NCBI GenBank assembly: GCA_008508345.1
Contig: QNGE01002393.1
Location: 1-64,000, forward strand
DNA length: 64,000 nucleotides
Source: Paragonimus westermani
Taxonomy: Eukaryota; Platyhelminthes; Trematoda; Plagiorchiida; Troglotrematidae
Reading direction: 5' to 3'
Shown: piece by piece, positions 13,601 through 23,599 of the stretch
Position numbering within the stretch: the first letter of the stretch is position 1
How the letters are laid out: each line of letters begins with the position of its first letter
Translations under genes and position numbers: made by a program
Notes under the pieces: model-generated
The model's input: only the letters and a program-made list of their open reading frames with translations
The model's database searches: none
What the model was told of the DNA's origin: nothing

Positions 13601-14182
13601 AAGTATACTGATAAAAAGACTGTTATACGAGCAAGATCAGCCTGTTAACCAGCAGGAATAATTGCCGGAAAGATGGATTTACGTGCAGTGCTCCATATGG
13701 CATCTTACTAGAGACCGGTTTGCCAGCCATGGCTGTACCACACTGGCAGCATCGATTGCTTATCGCTTATTGTCTTTGGCTACTTATTTGCGCGGCAAGC
13801 CCACTTACCTCACATTTTGCCTTCAATCGAAGCCCCTTATTTGATCGTCAGTCTGGCCGCGTACCTAATGGCATTGCAATACCCGCCCGTACTTGACGGG
13901 CGACATACAGACGAAGTTATTGCAGCAAATGTTCAGTCACACTCAACTTGAAGTTCTACGACCTGTGAACTACACCACTTTTTGTTTACAAATGCATACT
14001 CTGGTTTTTTGTTTCGTCATGTGTATGCTAGTTATTTGCACTTCTACCTTTCGATCACGTTACTGAGGTGTGAACCCTTGCCGTATTCGAGGATTTCGCG
14101 AGGAATAGGTCGATTTCATGATCAGCTGAGCTGCTCACATAGTGTACCGTATTTTGTTTTGTTTCCCTCACTGTATGTACAG
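7648..14182 (+). other. Intron of DARS1 (about 6.5 kb)
   Basis: The boundaries are gt at 7648-7649 and ag at 14181-14182, inferred from reading-frame continuity of the flanking AspRS exons. The only recognisable content is the RTE-like remnant at 8688-10180. In 10.2-14.2 kb I see scattered short open frames, a 7-bp GC-rich hairpin near 13.88 kb (CGCCCGT/ACGGGCG), and no convincing exon, RNA gene or further element. Confidence 0.8.
8688..10180 (+). pseudogene. RTE/SR2-like non-LTR retrotransposon, RT to 3' end, degraded
   Basis: This lies in the first DARS1 intron. Shifting between frames, the segment follows the RT domain of fluke RTE elements in order: ALKRNNTASPDDL then EDALVEAMTQLFPLVWTTE; RGCVDQIFTPRKTLEQLHTY; GGVFRGCPFSPFLFNFVI (GVRQGCPLSPFLFNFVI in intact copies); NLDYAADKMSLFDNVQAA, which is the YADD box with a changed second aspartate; FAVSKCEVLLQDC; and the C-terminal KGRVYRVTLRAVILYGSETW. 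The end at about 10060-10110 is VGWVHLLGWGPSG, the usual RTE ORF2 tail. Many stops and frameshifts are present. The endonuclease half is absent, so the copy is 5' truncated as most RTE insertions are. Confidence 0.75.
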
Positions 14183-14363
14183 AATTTCCAAAGAATCAAT
14201 CATCGATGTTTTTGGCTGTGTGAAAAAGAGCCCGGTTCTCATCGAAGGCTGTAATCCCGACACAGTTGAATTGCACTGTGAACGCGTGTATGTTGTCAGC
14301 GCTGCCCTGCCCACTTTACCGCTTCAGATTGAAGATGCCATGCGACCGGAAGATGATGAAACG
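14183..14363 (+). CDS. DARS1: Aspartyl-tRNA synthetase, cytoplasmic: internal exon
   Basis: This 181-nt exon continues the AspRS reading frame from the exon ending at 7647. It encodes ISKESIIDVFGCVKKSP followed by VELHCERVYVVSAALPTLPLQIEDAMRPEDDET. That is the end of the anticodon-binding domain and the hinge leading to the catalytic domain; the V-E-L-H and L-P-L-Q-(I/L)-(E/D)-D-A-(M/V)-R-P-E pattern is characteristic of animal cytosolic AspRS. The acceptor is strong: a T-rich tract ending ctgtatgtacag. The donor is acg|gtatgt, leaving phase 0. The preceding intron is about 6.5 kb and contains an RTE-like remnant at 8.7-10.2 kb; the following intron is about 5.4 kb and contains a complete LTR element. 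Confidence 0.9.
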
Positions 14364-16434
14364 GTATGTGCGCTTTTCGGAATCTGCAGAGTATATGGAA
14401 ACTGTTAACCCATTCATTTTCTATGCTTCCCTACTCCCTACACTTCCTTTGCACACTTTATTTTGTCTAATTTAGTTATACGGTTACCCTGCATTATATT
14501 TAAGGGGTGTTTGCCATTTGCTTTTTAGCTTACGTATAACTAACATTCTTTGTAGCTCTGGTTGTGCTTTCTAAAAATGCTTGTGATATGATTTCGTTAC
14601 GCGTTACGCTTTGGGGGCCAAACGTCCTTCATGAGTTACTCCTAAATCAATTATTATATAGTTCGTTTTCTCCTCGTTCTTTCACTAGTGAGTGGTTCTG
14701 TACAGGTACTGTTCCCGTTACCTCAGTCCGATTACCCGTTAGATTTAGTGCTAACGGAGAAAATGATGTCTTGAGGATTTTGACCGCCCGTCTCATGCGT
14801 GCACCGGGATGTAAGGTAGCGGTCATCTAATTTTCCCTAGAACACTAGCTTGCATTTGCGATAGACAACTTTCGCTCATATTCCGGTATTGTTATCCCCA
14901 TAACTGCCCGTTTGTGAGCCGCCGAATGATTTGATGAATTTATCTTCTTTGTGTCTAAGCTTTAGACATCTACTGCTCCATTTCAGTTGACCGTGCAACA
15001 AAAAGGTCAAGTGCTTGCTGTATTTCAACGCATGCACCCAACTCAATCATTTCCAGTCTTAAAACGAGAACTTACAGGTCTATTATGAAGGTCCACTTGG
15101 GAATAATTCAGTTACAACCACCTCGATTGTCATAGGCAGTCGCGGGTTTCATATTGCAATGTTTACCTCAACTGTATACTGGTTTGGGGACCCTGACAAA
15201 TGTAATGAACACCATGATATGGCCAGTTCGAAAATATTACAAGGATTGAACGAAATGATATCTGGAAAATTTAACCTGTGGAATGTAAGAGCTCACAACA
15301 AATGCCACCCGTTCAGGCTTTTTGCTACGTCTGATAACATTATCAATCAGAGGATCTCATTATCTTTTGGACTTCAACCAAAAATTCGGAAGCGCTTTAC
15401 TGAAGCAACTTTCAGTGTTCACACAGTGAATTCTCCCGTTTACTATTAGACCATCGCTTCTAACGCAGTGAGGCGATTCCTCTGACAGTCTACCCTTCCA
15501 AGAGACGCGTCGATAAGCCTCGTTATTGCCGATGCAGTCTTCTCGTCACACCCGACTATTGCTTCGGAGCACCGGCGGGTGAACATGCACACTCCATTAA
15601 AGTCCTGCTCGCAATCTGACTAAGCTCCGCTTTGTTTAGTGGATCATCCTCAATTCTGTTCCTTTGAAAACCCAGCCTACCCTCATTTCTCATAGGTGCA
15701 CTTATGGTTCAGCATATAGATTGCCTATTTTTCCGAGCGGTTCTATAGTCAGACTTACGGCAGCTCCAGTTTTTTTATTTGATAATCCCTTATTCTCTGA
15801 CAGTTGTGTTTAAATCACACATGAATCACTGATGTTGGTTTACTTCACACCTAATTCGATAACCGGACAGTTTAAACTTCCTTTGCATTTCGAACCTCTT
15901 AACTTACCGTTTCAAACTAGACTAAAGAAATGAGGGACTATTTTTCTTTTTCTTCGCAAGCTCTTGTGCTTCCTTCTAGGTGCTCGCCCTTACTTTGGGC
16001 CATCGTTTTGGGATCTGTTAATAGGGCTATCTTTTCTGGTTTTTGTCCCACCGGTTACACTGCTTGAAAAGTTATTGAGTAGTAAAGTACAACGAAAAAA
16101 TAGTGACATTCTTGGAAGATAGGGCCCCCGGTGGGAGTCCGCTTAAAGGCACTCAGTCGGCGGTCGATAATTGAATGTATTCATTGTGCAGATGAGGCAG
16201 TGCGGTTATTCGTGACACTTTTTGCAAAGCGCACGTACGTTGCTTTGAACTGTTAACTTTTTAGCTAATCGTCCTTTGTCTCAGAGTACGGCGCTCTGCT
16301 TCTGCGAAACACTCTTCTATGTATTGCATTCTTCATGGTGGGAACAGTGTGATTTTCTTTGATTGTTCTATCTCACAAACGTATACTAAGACACCTGCAA
16401 AAGGTGCAATTAGTGCTCTCTCCAAATTGATCTG

Positions 16435-16736
16435 TATTGGGATAATGCCACAATTAACCCACAAATGTTTCTTCACCACTGTATAAGCCTCCACTACTGT
16501 ATGAGCCTCCACTTGAACAATATAAATACGGTGGGGTTTTTCAGTGTATTTTGAACACGTTTGGTTGAGATCAAATATACTCTTGGCTGAGGGTTCCATG
16601 TTTTCTTCATTTGCGGTAGTTCTTACGTCGTCGTATAGTCCGTGATAACGCAGATCGTTAGTGAAACCGCCGTAGCTAAGCCGGGTTATCGTGAACGTGA
16701 TTTTGCATCAATTGTCAACCCACGCGGTTCATAACA
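16435..16736 (+). repeat. 5' LTR
   Basis: Near-identical to 18580-18887. It begins TATTGGGAT where the 3' copy begins TGTTGGGAT, so the canonical TG has one substitution, and it ends ...CATAACA. It contains an 18-nt tandem duplication (16478-16495 and 16496-16513) and a TATA box at 16521-16528. From about 16490 to the end, the two LTRs are identical. Confidence 0.93.
16521..16528 (+). promoter_or_regulatory. TATA box of the LTR promoter
   Basis: TATAAATA lies about 85 nt into the 5' LTR, just after two tandem 18-nt units that could serve as upstream elements. The same octamer is at 18672-18679 in the 3' LTR. This is the expected place for the U3/R promoter of a Ty3/gypsy element. Activity is inferred. 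Confidence 0.55.
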
Positions 16737-16740
16737 GTTT

Positions 16741-16752
16741 TGGCGACGGAGG
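16741..16752 (+). other. Primer-binding-like site
   Basis: TGGCGACGGAGG starts 4 nt after the 5' LTR end. Primer-binding sites begin TGG because they pair with a tRNA CCA end. I cannot name the tRNA from sequence alone. Confidence 0.45.
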
Positions 16753-16774
16753 TTTTCGGATTCATCGCCTCATC

Positions 16775-17448
16775 ATGTCCTCTGATCCAGAATTGAAGCA
16801 AATGATACAGGCGCAAATACGATTGATGGAGCTCCTCACTACACGGTTTGCCACAATGGGGTCATCTACGCCTTCCGTTGATCCGCCGCTCGTGGATCAC
16901 ATGGCCAGAAATATCCACGAGTTCCTGTATGATCCTGATGCTGGTGTATCATTCGAGTCGTGGTATACGCGATACGTAGACGTTTTCACAGTCGAGTTGG
17001 CCAATCGAGACGACGAGACCAAGGTGCGCCTGCTTCTCCGGAAACTTGGTCCGGCGGAGCACGTCCGTTATTCGAACTACATTCTCCCTGCCGAGCCGCG
17101 AACGCTGAGCTTCGCGGACACTGGAAAAACTGAAGAAGATATTCGGGGATACCTGTTCTCTATTCAACGCCAGGTTTCAGTCTCCAACTGGTCAAACGTG
17201 ACAATGACGATTTTGTCACATAAGCCGGTTTGGTCAATCGCGAATGCGGTCGGTTCAAACTCGGTTCACTCACTGAAGACTACTTCCGTTGCTTGGTATT
17301 CATTTGTGGTCTCCAAGCTCCCAGCTACGCTGGTCTTCGAGCGCGGCTCCTGACCATGATCGATCAGCAACCCGAGACGAAACTGGAGAAGATGGTCGAC
17401 GAATGTGGTCGACTTATCAACCTGAAACGTGACTCCGCGATGATCTAG
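16775..17448 (+). pseudogene. gag: Ty3/gypsy gag (capsid), frameshifted
   Basis: The ATG at 16775 starts MSSDPELKQMIQAQIRLMEL, a short helical N-terminus. The capsid core follows, with FESWYTRYVDVFTVEL and then LLLRKLGPAEHVRYSNYILP. Near 17230 the homology moves to another frame: CGRFKLGSLTEDYFRCLVF, then ICGLQAPSYAGLRARLLT and KMVDECGRLINLKRD, up to a stop at about 17446. This is the capsid of a CsRn1-like element that binds and packages element RNA. At least one frameshift separates the halves, so no intact Gag is made. It overlaps the start of the Cys-His/protease frame only by adjacency. Confidence 0.8.
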
Positions 17449-17530
17449 TGCCAGGACCGAGCTCCTTGTTCGGTGCACATGGTTTCCAAGCCCCATTCTC
17501 CTACGAGAACCGGTCAATCCTCCTTCTGCT

Positions 17531-18292
17531 TGTCGTTACTGTAGTGCGTGACACTTCCACAGGTTTTGCACATTCCGGTAACATCGCTGCCATAAATGCC
17601 ACATGGTCGGGCACAACGATGGGTTCTGCCCGAAACGATTGGCGGCCCGGGGCAAGCCTGCCTCGGTCCCAAGATTCAAGCACCATGGGAAACCGGTTGG
17701 CAGATCATCCAGTCTGCTGGCCACTTTCAAAGTCGATGTCGCGGAGAATCGCAAGTTCGTGTCAGTCCACATCAACGGTCGTTCGGTTCGTCTACAACTG
17801 GACACAGCCTTCGACATCACGATTATCTCCGGGGCTCTCTGGCGAAAACTGGACAGCCCTCCAGTCCATCGATAATCCCAAACCGCCACCAGTGCTTGTG
17901 GTGGTACCGTGCAGCTGACTGGTCAGCTGCATTGTTCGGTATCATTCTGGGCAACAACGATCGACGGGACGTGTTACGTTTCCGACTCTGACCTGATTCT
18001 CTTGGGTCTTGACTGAATCGAGCAACTTGGCCTCTTGGATCTTCCCATCCGGTCAGTCTGTAATCACGTGCGGTCCGTTGACACGCATGGGGATCTGTCC
18101 GACCACATCATTCATCAGTTCGCTCCGGTGTTCCAAAATGGTCTTGGTCAGTGCACCCGCACTCATGCCACATTGCACCTTTGTCGGGGAAGCCAACCTG
18201 TCTTCCGACCCAAACGGTCGGTACCATATGCAGCCCTCATCATCATCATCATCATAGACAGCAATACATCAGTGGTTAACACTAATGCTTAA
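17531..18292 (+). pseudogene. Gag Cys-His boxes, retropepsin and start of RT region, with in-frame stops
   Basis: A single reading frame runs through this stretch, broken by stops at 17549, 17579, 17873 and 18014. It begins with two zinc-knuckle-like boxes: CRYC-(SA stop)-HFHRFC, and a perfect Cx2Cx4Hx4C box, CHKCHMVGHNDGFC, from 17588. The retropepsin core follows at about 17760-17850: FVSVHINGRSVRLQLDTAFD, with the D-T-A catalytic triplet, then ITIISGALW. The end of protease (LILLGLD-stop-IEQLGLL) and the segment leading into RT (SQPVFRPKRSVPYAAL) complete it before a (CAT)6 run at 18238-18255. There the element has lost its RT, RNase H and most of integrase. All four stops are one transition away from sense codons expected in such frames. 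Confidence 0.8.
18238..18255. repeat. (CAT)6 run at an internal deletion junction
   Basis: Six CAT units mark the point where the first LTR element jumps from the protease/RT linker to the end of pol. It may have formed at, or promoted, the deletion. Confidence 0.9.
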
Positions 18293-18327
18293 CTGCCACA
18301 CAACCATGAAGAAACAGCAAACCCTAN

Positions 18328-18562
18328 CTCGAAGTCTCTGTTGGCAACTCCACCTGGATTCGCCATCGTAATCAGCCTCGACCCCGACATCCAGATGCAT
18401 CAATGCGTGGAACACAACAGGCGCTTCCGGCCGTCAGATCTCCAATTCCTACGACAGACCTTCGCGCCAACGACAGATTGTTCCGGAGACGATGGACAGA
18501 CCGAATGAGACGTCCAATCCGTCCACGGCAGGTGAATCTCAGGGCCAAGCGGTATGGATGAG
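18328..18562 (+). pseudogene. C-terminal tail of pol (integrase end)
   Basis: After the deletion junction, the frame from the ambiguous base at 18327 encodes EVSVGNSTWIRHRNQPRPR and a basic region ending RRPIRPRQVNLRAKRYG-stop at about 18560. The TWxRHxNQxRPR motif and the arginine-rich end are typical of the integrase C-terminus just before the polypurine tract in CsRn1-like elements. Its position immediately upstream of the 3' LTR supports the identification. Confidence 0.6.
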
Positions 18563-18579
18563 AAGGCTCAAAAGGGAGG

Positions 18580-18887
18580 TGTTGGGATAATGCCACAATT
18601 AACCCAAAAATGTTGTTTCTTCTTCACCACCGTATGAGCCTCCACTACTGTATGAGCCTCCACTTGAACAATATAAATACGGTGGGGTTTTTCAGTGTAT
18701 TTTGAACACGTTTGGTTGAGATCAAATATACTCTTGGCTGAGGGTTCCATGTTTTCTTCATTTGCGGTAGTTCTTACGTCGTCGTATAGTCCGTGATAAC
18801 GCAGATCGTTAGTGAAACCGCCGTAGCTAAGCCGGGTTATCGTGAACGTGATTTTGCATCAATTGTCAACCCACGCGGTTCATAACA
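18580..18887 (+). repeat. 3' LTR
   Basis: It starts TGTTGGGATAATGCC directly after the purine tract AAAAGGGAGG and ends CATAACA, giving TG...CA termini. Compared with the 5' LTR it has about four substitutions and a 6-nt longer run near position 40. All differences fall within the first 60 nt. Confidence 0.93.
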
Positions 18888-19723
18888 ATTTGCTCCCAGA
18901 CGGCAGACTGTTTTTGGTTCCTCATAAAACGAATAGTTATTCCAAGAGGTGTCGTTATGTTTTCACCATTGGCAAGACCCAGTGTGGCGAAATGAGTTGG
19001 CTGAATGTCTTGTGCGGACAAGGGTGGTTCGGTTGTTCGCATACGTCAAACCTCTGCTGTTGTGTTCAAATCGTCTGTGGCCTGCGTGTTTTGCATTGAT
19101 TTTCAACTCTGACCACCAGTTCCACGTCCAGGTAATCTGTTCATACTTTTTGATGATTTCACCTGGTTAATCCATTGTCGAAATACCAGTTGCGTCTCCG
19201 GCCTGTGAAACGGGGACGCGATCAACCGTAGCTGATAGTATTTATCGAATAAAATAGGTCATCATTTCAATCATCATTCTTATTTTTGTCAACATTGCAA
19301 CTAACACATGATGTTAACAGTGCATAGAAGGTTGTTTTTTGGTAGAAGTGAATGTTGATCTTAATTTTTTCAATGAATCGCTACTTGTGTTTGTTCTGTT
19401 GCTCTGCACATTTTCATCTTGGTGTGGAATTTTGTCGAAGTTTTTAATCGTCAAACTGAAATTCCTCACCTTATCAAGGCCCATGTTCTGTTGCTTTCGC
19501 AGCATTCTTTCTGTTAAAGATTATCCACCTGTCTACAATGGCCATTCCTGGGAATCGACACTTCATATCTGTTATTTTGTTATGCCTCCTGGGCTATAAT
19601 TAGGGCCCAGAACGCGTTGATTTCCTTGTCTGAGCACTGCACGTTTCGATTTGTGGTTCTTTACTTACTAGCACTTTTATTCTCAAACCATTTCAGTGAT
19701 TTCTTTCCACCCTCCCCTTGCAG

Positions 19724-20008
19724 GCTTTAAGTCGCGTGAATCAAGATACCCGACTGGACCATCGTTGTATTGATCTACGCACTCCGGTCAACCAAGCCAT
19801 CTATCGTCTGGAAGCGGGCGTCGTTCGGTTTTTCATGGACTATTTGACCAAGGCTGGGTTCGTCAACATTCAGACTCCTAAAATGATTTCAGCCGCGTCT
19901 GAGGGTGGTGCCAACGTGTTCAAAGTGTCCTACTTTTCTGGTAGTGCCTACCTCGCCCAGTCGCCGCAACTGTATAAACAAATGGCGATAGCTGCTGATT
20001 TTGGTAAG
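19724..20008 (+). CDS. DARS1: Aspartyl-tRNA synthetase, cytoplasmic: class II motif 1 exon
   Basis: This exon has 95 codons, phase 0 at both ends. It encodes [19 protein letters not shown] and then the start of the catalytic domain. Class II motif 1 is present as [12 protein letters not shown] with its invariant proline. The substrate-closing loop [11 protein letters not shown] and the core stretch [13 protein letters not shown] follow, as in animal cytosolic AspRS. The acceptor has a good pyrimidine tract ending cccttgcag; the donor is aag|gtatgt. The three exons together give about 290 residues, against roughly 500 for the whole animal enzyme. About 200 C-terminal residues with motifs 2 and 3 (ATP and aspartate binding) are therefore missing. 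I searched downstream for the conserved motif 2 region (FRAEDSNTHRHL) and did not find it. The rest of the gene may lie beyond the window or in exons I missed. Confidence 0.92.
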
Positions 20009-20075
20009 GTATGTTCCACATGTGTAGCCTTCTTTCTATGCTGCTGATTACTCTTTCTTCAAGCCAAGACAGCCG

Positions 20076-21860
20076 GTAAACATTGGTGCCTTTGACTTCC
20101 GCACTCTTCGACAAATAGGTCAGCAAGTTTCTCTGTTGGCCACCTTCTGTAGTCTGGAACCGGATGTGTGCTGCGTCTCCAAAACGCGCTTTTACCCTTT
20201 TGACATTGTCCTTTACTTCATTTCACCCTTAGTTAGTGATTTAAGTCAGTGGTTCTTTTTCAGAGTCTCTGGTGACGATAAGGCCGAATCTCGAGATGAA
20301 GCTGGACTGGGGATTACATTGGACTGTAAGGCAGTGCCGAAGGTCTTCGACTGCATCCCAGTGAATGGTCATCTGTATGCCATCAGACTTTGCGTTTCAT
20401 TCAAAGTCTGTCGACCCGGGCCAGGAGAACGTTGTTTATTTGTCATCTCGGCATGTGTCCTGGCAAACAATAGTTCGGACATTGTTAGGAACACCTATGA
20501 TGCGGCCCTTGATCTTCTAAGACAAACTGAACACTCGCACATCGTTGTACTTGCTGGTAACATGAGCACACAACTCGGCCGTCTTGCTCCAGAAGGAAAA
20601 TGGTTGGGTGGTATGTTTATTGTTCGTGAGCGACACATTGGCATTTAGTGATTGACTGTTAGAACTGTGCGCAACTCACAGACTCTTTATATTGATTAAA
20701 ACACTTCAGTACATGCGACGGCAGTGTGTCACATGTGCAATTTAACCGTAAACACACATTGATCATATCGTGGTCATTTACCGGTGGCACCGCTCCTTTA
20801 AAGATTGTTGCTCATTTTGGTGTAACCACCTTGACTCAGATCCTGCCGTTGTTCATGCCCGTTTTGTTTATCATTCGCTCTAAGGTACTCTGCTCACAAA
20901 CCTAAAGTTAGAATTTAAGCAACGAGGGTACACGAAACGCCTATCAAACAACACTGACAGCTGGACTGCCCTTACCATCACAGTGTACAGATCCAAACGA
21001 GCACTGGGTAAGAATACCAACCGCTATACGGACCATTTGTAAAAAAGCCTATTGCAAATGATCACCGGAAGTACGGTAGGAGTGGATTTTTGTTGATTCA
21101 ACAGAACTTGTGAACAAACAGCGACCGATCCTCCCGTGGTTCCGAATACGAAAAGGACCGCTGCAAACTGAAACGCAAACTTACTAAGAGTCTGCGTAAG
21201 GATCGTGGGACCTACTTTTTCGAGTGGGTCCAGGCGATGGAGAAAGCATTTTTATCGGAGAACTGTTTTCCCTAATTCATGGTTGCGCTGGCCGTCGGTT
21301 AGGCGTTGATGTGACTACATACGAAAAAAGTGGCTCACTACTCAACAGCCTGTCGCGGCACATAGGCTGAACACTGAGGGCGGTTCAATTAGCTTGGTCC
21401 AGCTCAGTCATTTGTGAATGCTGGAGATTGTGTGGCCGGTCACAACATTCTAGACGATTCTCTGTCAAAATCTGGTGTGCTTTGAAGCTTGAAGTTTTTG
21501 AACGCGATAAACTCTCAGGTTTGGATATTCTTTCTACAGTCGTTTTCAAAGATGGCAGTGAAATGTCGCTGTCTGAACTGACCACTCTTCTCTGTTCGTT
21601 GGGTGAAAATGAGTAGTTGCTTCATGACCGAGGCTTATTAAAAGCCATCCCCATTTTGAACAAAGGTACCAGGATATCACGTGATAACCACCAAGGCACT
21701 GGCCTTGTATCTGTTGCATCCAATATGTTCACAGGTCTCCTAATGCTGTGAATTCTGTAGGACAGAGGGAACAAGGTAAAGGTAGAACAAGCAGGTTTCC
21801 GGCCTAGACGTGTATGTGTCAACCATCACCTTGCGACAGACACTGACGCATTAACAACCC
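20076..21860 (+). pseudogene. RTE-like non-LTR retrotransposon: AP endonuclease and start of RT
   Basis: The segment starts about 70 nt after the motif 1 exon donor of DARS1. IGAFDFRTLRQIGQQVSLL and LEPDVCCVSKTRF match the beginning of the RTE endonuclease (xGTFNVRTLRQ...IDVxCLSETR). GLGITLDCKAVPKV then LRQTEHSHIVVLAGNMSTQLG follow; the expected metal-binding GDMN reads GNMS, so a catalytic aspartate is lost. Further on, VVFKDGSEMSLSELTTLL then KAIPILNKGTRISRDNHQGT give the first RT blocks, and VKVEQAGFRPRRVC at about 21780 gives the EEQAGFRPGRGC motif. The 170-codon open part (20136-20645) is the longest uninterrupted piece. Stops and frameshifts occur after 20648, so it is not functional. 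Confidence 0.75.
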
Positions 21861-21864
21861 TTTT

Positions 21865-22215
21865 TTGATCTAACGGTAGTGGCAGTTCATATAACAAGGG
21901 TAGAAGAGATGTCCGTAGCAAACTGAAACGTAGCCTAAAGAATGATCGTGAGGCTTAGTTATTGAGAAAAGTTAAGAAGAAGGAGACGTCTTCTGCCTCA
22001 AGAAACACTGGCGAGCTGTTTAAGCTTATCCGTGCCAATGGTCCTAGGCGACCATCTGTCAGTGAAGCTATCAGCGAGACATTGTTGGCTGGATTGTAAG
22101 TTCAGAAAATGTGGTGGACAACTTCTAGTTAAACCAGATGCAGAACCTGTCAACGGTTGATTGGTTTGACTTTCTCAGCCGCAAACTACATGCAAACCTC
22201 CTCAAAGGCTTCGGT
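21865..22215 (+). pseudogene. RTE-like fragment: endonuclease-RT linker from another copy
   Basis: Plus-strand text RKLKRSLKNDREA, then KVKKKETSSASRNTGELFKL and IRANGPRRPSVSEAISE, matches the linker between endonuclease and RT of fluke RTE elements. In an intact element this region lies upstream of the RT blocks seen at 21380-21860; here it lies downstream of them. It must come from a second insertion or a rearrangement. Stops interrupt it after about 22100. Confidence 0.6.
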
Positions 22216-23599
22216 TAATTGAATAACAGTAATTCGAATGCATGGGTCTGTCTAACAAAACACCATATTTCTAGAGCCTCCAGTCATACAAGTAACATGA
22301 TAGCAAATGAGCATACCGTAGATAGGAAGTGCAAAGCAGAGTAAAACGACCGCCCAGAATAACAACGACAGACGTGGTTGTTGCATCGTACAAGGGATCG
22401 TGCGGATTCTACTCACTAGTGGGGGCCCAATTGTGAAATGGCCTACACCAAACCAAATATTACAAACACCAGCTACAAAACCCATTGCATGAAACCCCTA
22501 ATACCGTGTTTCGTGCATCGAGAACATTGGCGCGATCAGTTTAGAGCTCATGAGGTTGGTTGCTTACCAATGGTTGTTGGTTCGCTCGTTCTTCACCGGG
22601 TTACCGACATCATGTGGTTTCTGTTGGTTTCGCGTTAGTCACTGTTGTGGCATGCACCTTCCCTCTCTGCCTTGTTAAATTTAATAAGGTGAACTCAGAA
22701 ATTCTCATGGACTTTCCGGTAAGCCTAAAATGTTTGATGTTTGAACCTTTGGACGTTGAGTGGCCAATGACCCACTAATTAGGTTGCGCCTTTCTAGTGT
22801 TCCCGTGAGCTCGAATAATTCATTTTGGATGAGATCGGAAAGCTGATTTTCGAAGTCTGTGTTTGAATTACTTTTCCATACGTCAGCAATGATGTGACTG
22901 ACTTCCGTTACGCACAGAGAGAACCAAAGCATGGTGTGTTGGTTCTCATCGAGAACATGGTGTTTTGTTGACATTTACGTGTAGTCGGAGGCATGTTACG
23001 CTTTATAACCAAAATATAACCGTACACCCGACTTTATGTGAGATACGGTTTCAATAGAAATAGACCCCTCATTTCTGGTGTTAGGTTGATCAACTCATCT
23101 ACACACACTATCTAATCTGCTCCGAAAAGTTTGTCTGAATACCCACAGATTTTATCTAGGGCGCTGTTCACACCCTTGGGTTTTCACTTAAAACTATCGG
23201 TCGTTTACGGCGTATCTGTGTAGTAACATGCACTAGGTAGCGGAACAGACGTTACATGGACAAGACTTCGAATCGCGCTAAATCCATACTACTACTGCAT
23301 GAATGCACATACATTGGCCATGGCTGACGTCTTGTGATTACTCATACAGTTGCCTAACCGTGTTTTGGACTCAATAGTCACTCACTGTTGTCGACCATAT
23401 CCGGTTGAATGTACGCTTTCTACACATGTTATGTTTTAACCCACCTCAGTGTCAATCGTATTCGATAATTTCCCATCAGTATCATAACAACCGTAAGCCT
23501 GACCACAGCGTATTGTGGCTCGAGCCACTGGTTATCATAACGGTGGCGTGGAATATTCTAGAAGAAATGTTGTTGAAACGGTTGAAGCAACAACATTAA
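22216..23599. other. No recognisable gene
   Basis: The stretch lies between two RTE remnants of opposite orientation. Short open frames only; nothing with family motifs. Confidence 0.5.

Larger units (their letters stand above)
16435..18887 (+). mobile_element. Two-LTR Ty3/gypsy deletion derivative (CsRn1/PwRn1-like)
   Basis: A 2.45-kb element bounded by two direct LTRs (16435-16736 and 18580-18887). The order is LTR, primer-binding-like site starting TGGCGAC at 16741, gag, Cys-His boxes, protease, the start of the RT region, a deletion junction at a (CAT)6 run, the C-terminal tail of pol, a purine tract at 18570-18579, then LTR. RT, RNase H and almost all of integrase are missing; an autonomous element of this type is about 5 kb. 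The flanks are ATCTG on the left (16430-16434) and ATTTG on the right (18888-18892), a plausible 5-bp target duplication with one mismatch. It sits in a DARS1 intron in the sense orientation. The gag and protease style resembles the CsRn1/PwRn1 group of flukes; that assignment is from memory of the family. Confidence 0.88.
14364..19723 (+). other. Intron of DARS1 (about 5.4 kb) hosting an LTR element
   Basis: The boundaries are gtatgt at 14364 and cttgcag ending at 19723, fixed by reading-frame continuity. The intron contains the complete two-LTR element at 16435-18887 in the same orientation as the gene. I see nothing recognisable in 14364-16434 or 18888-19723. Confidence 0.85.
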
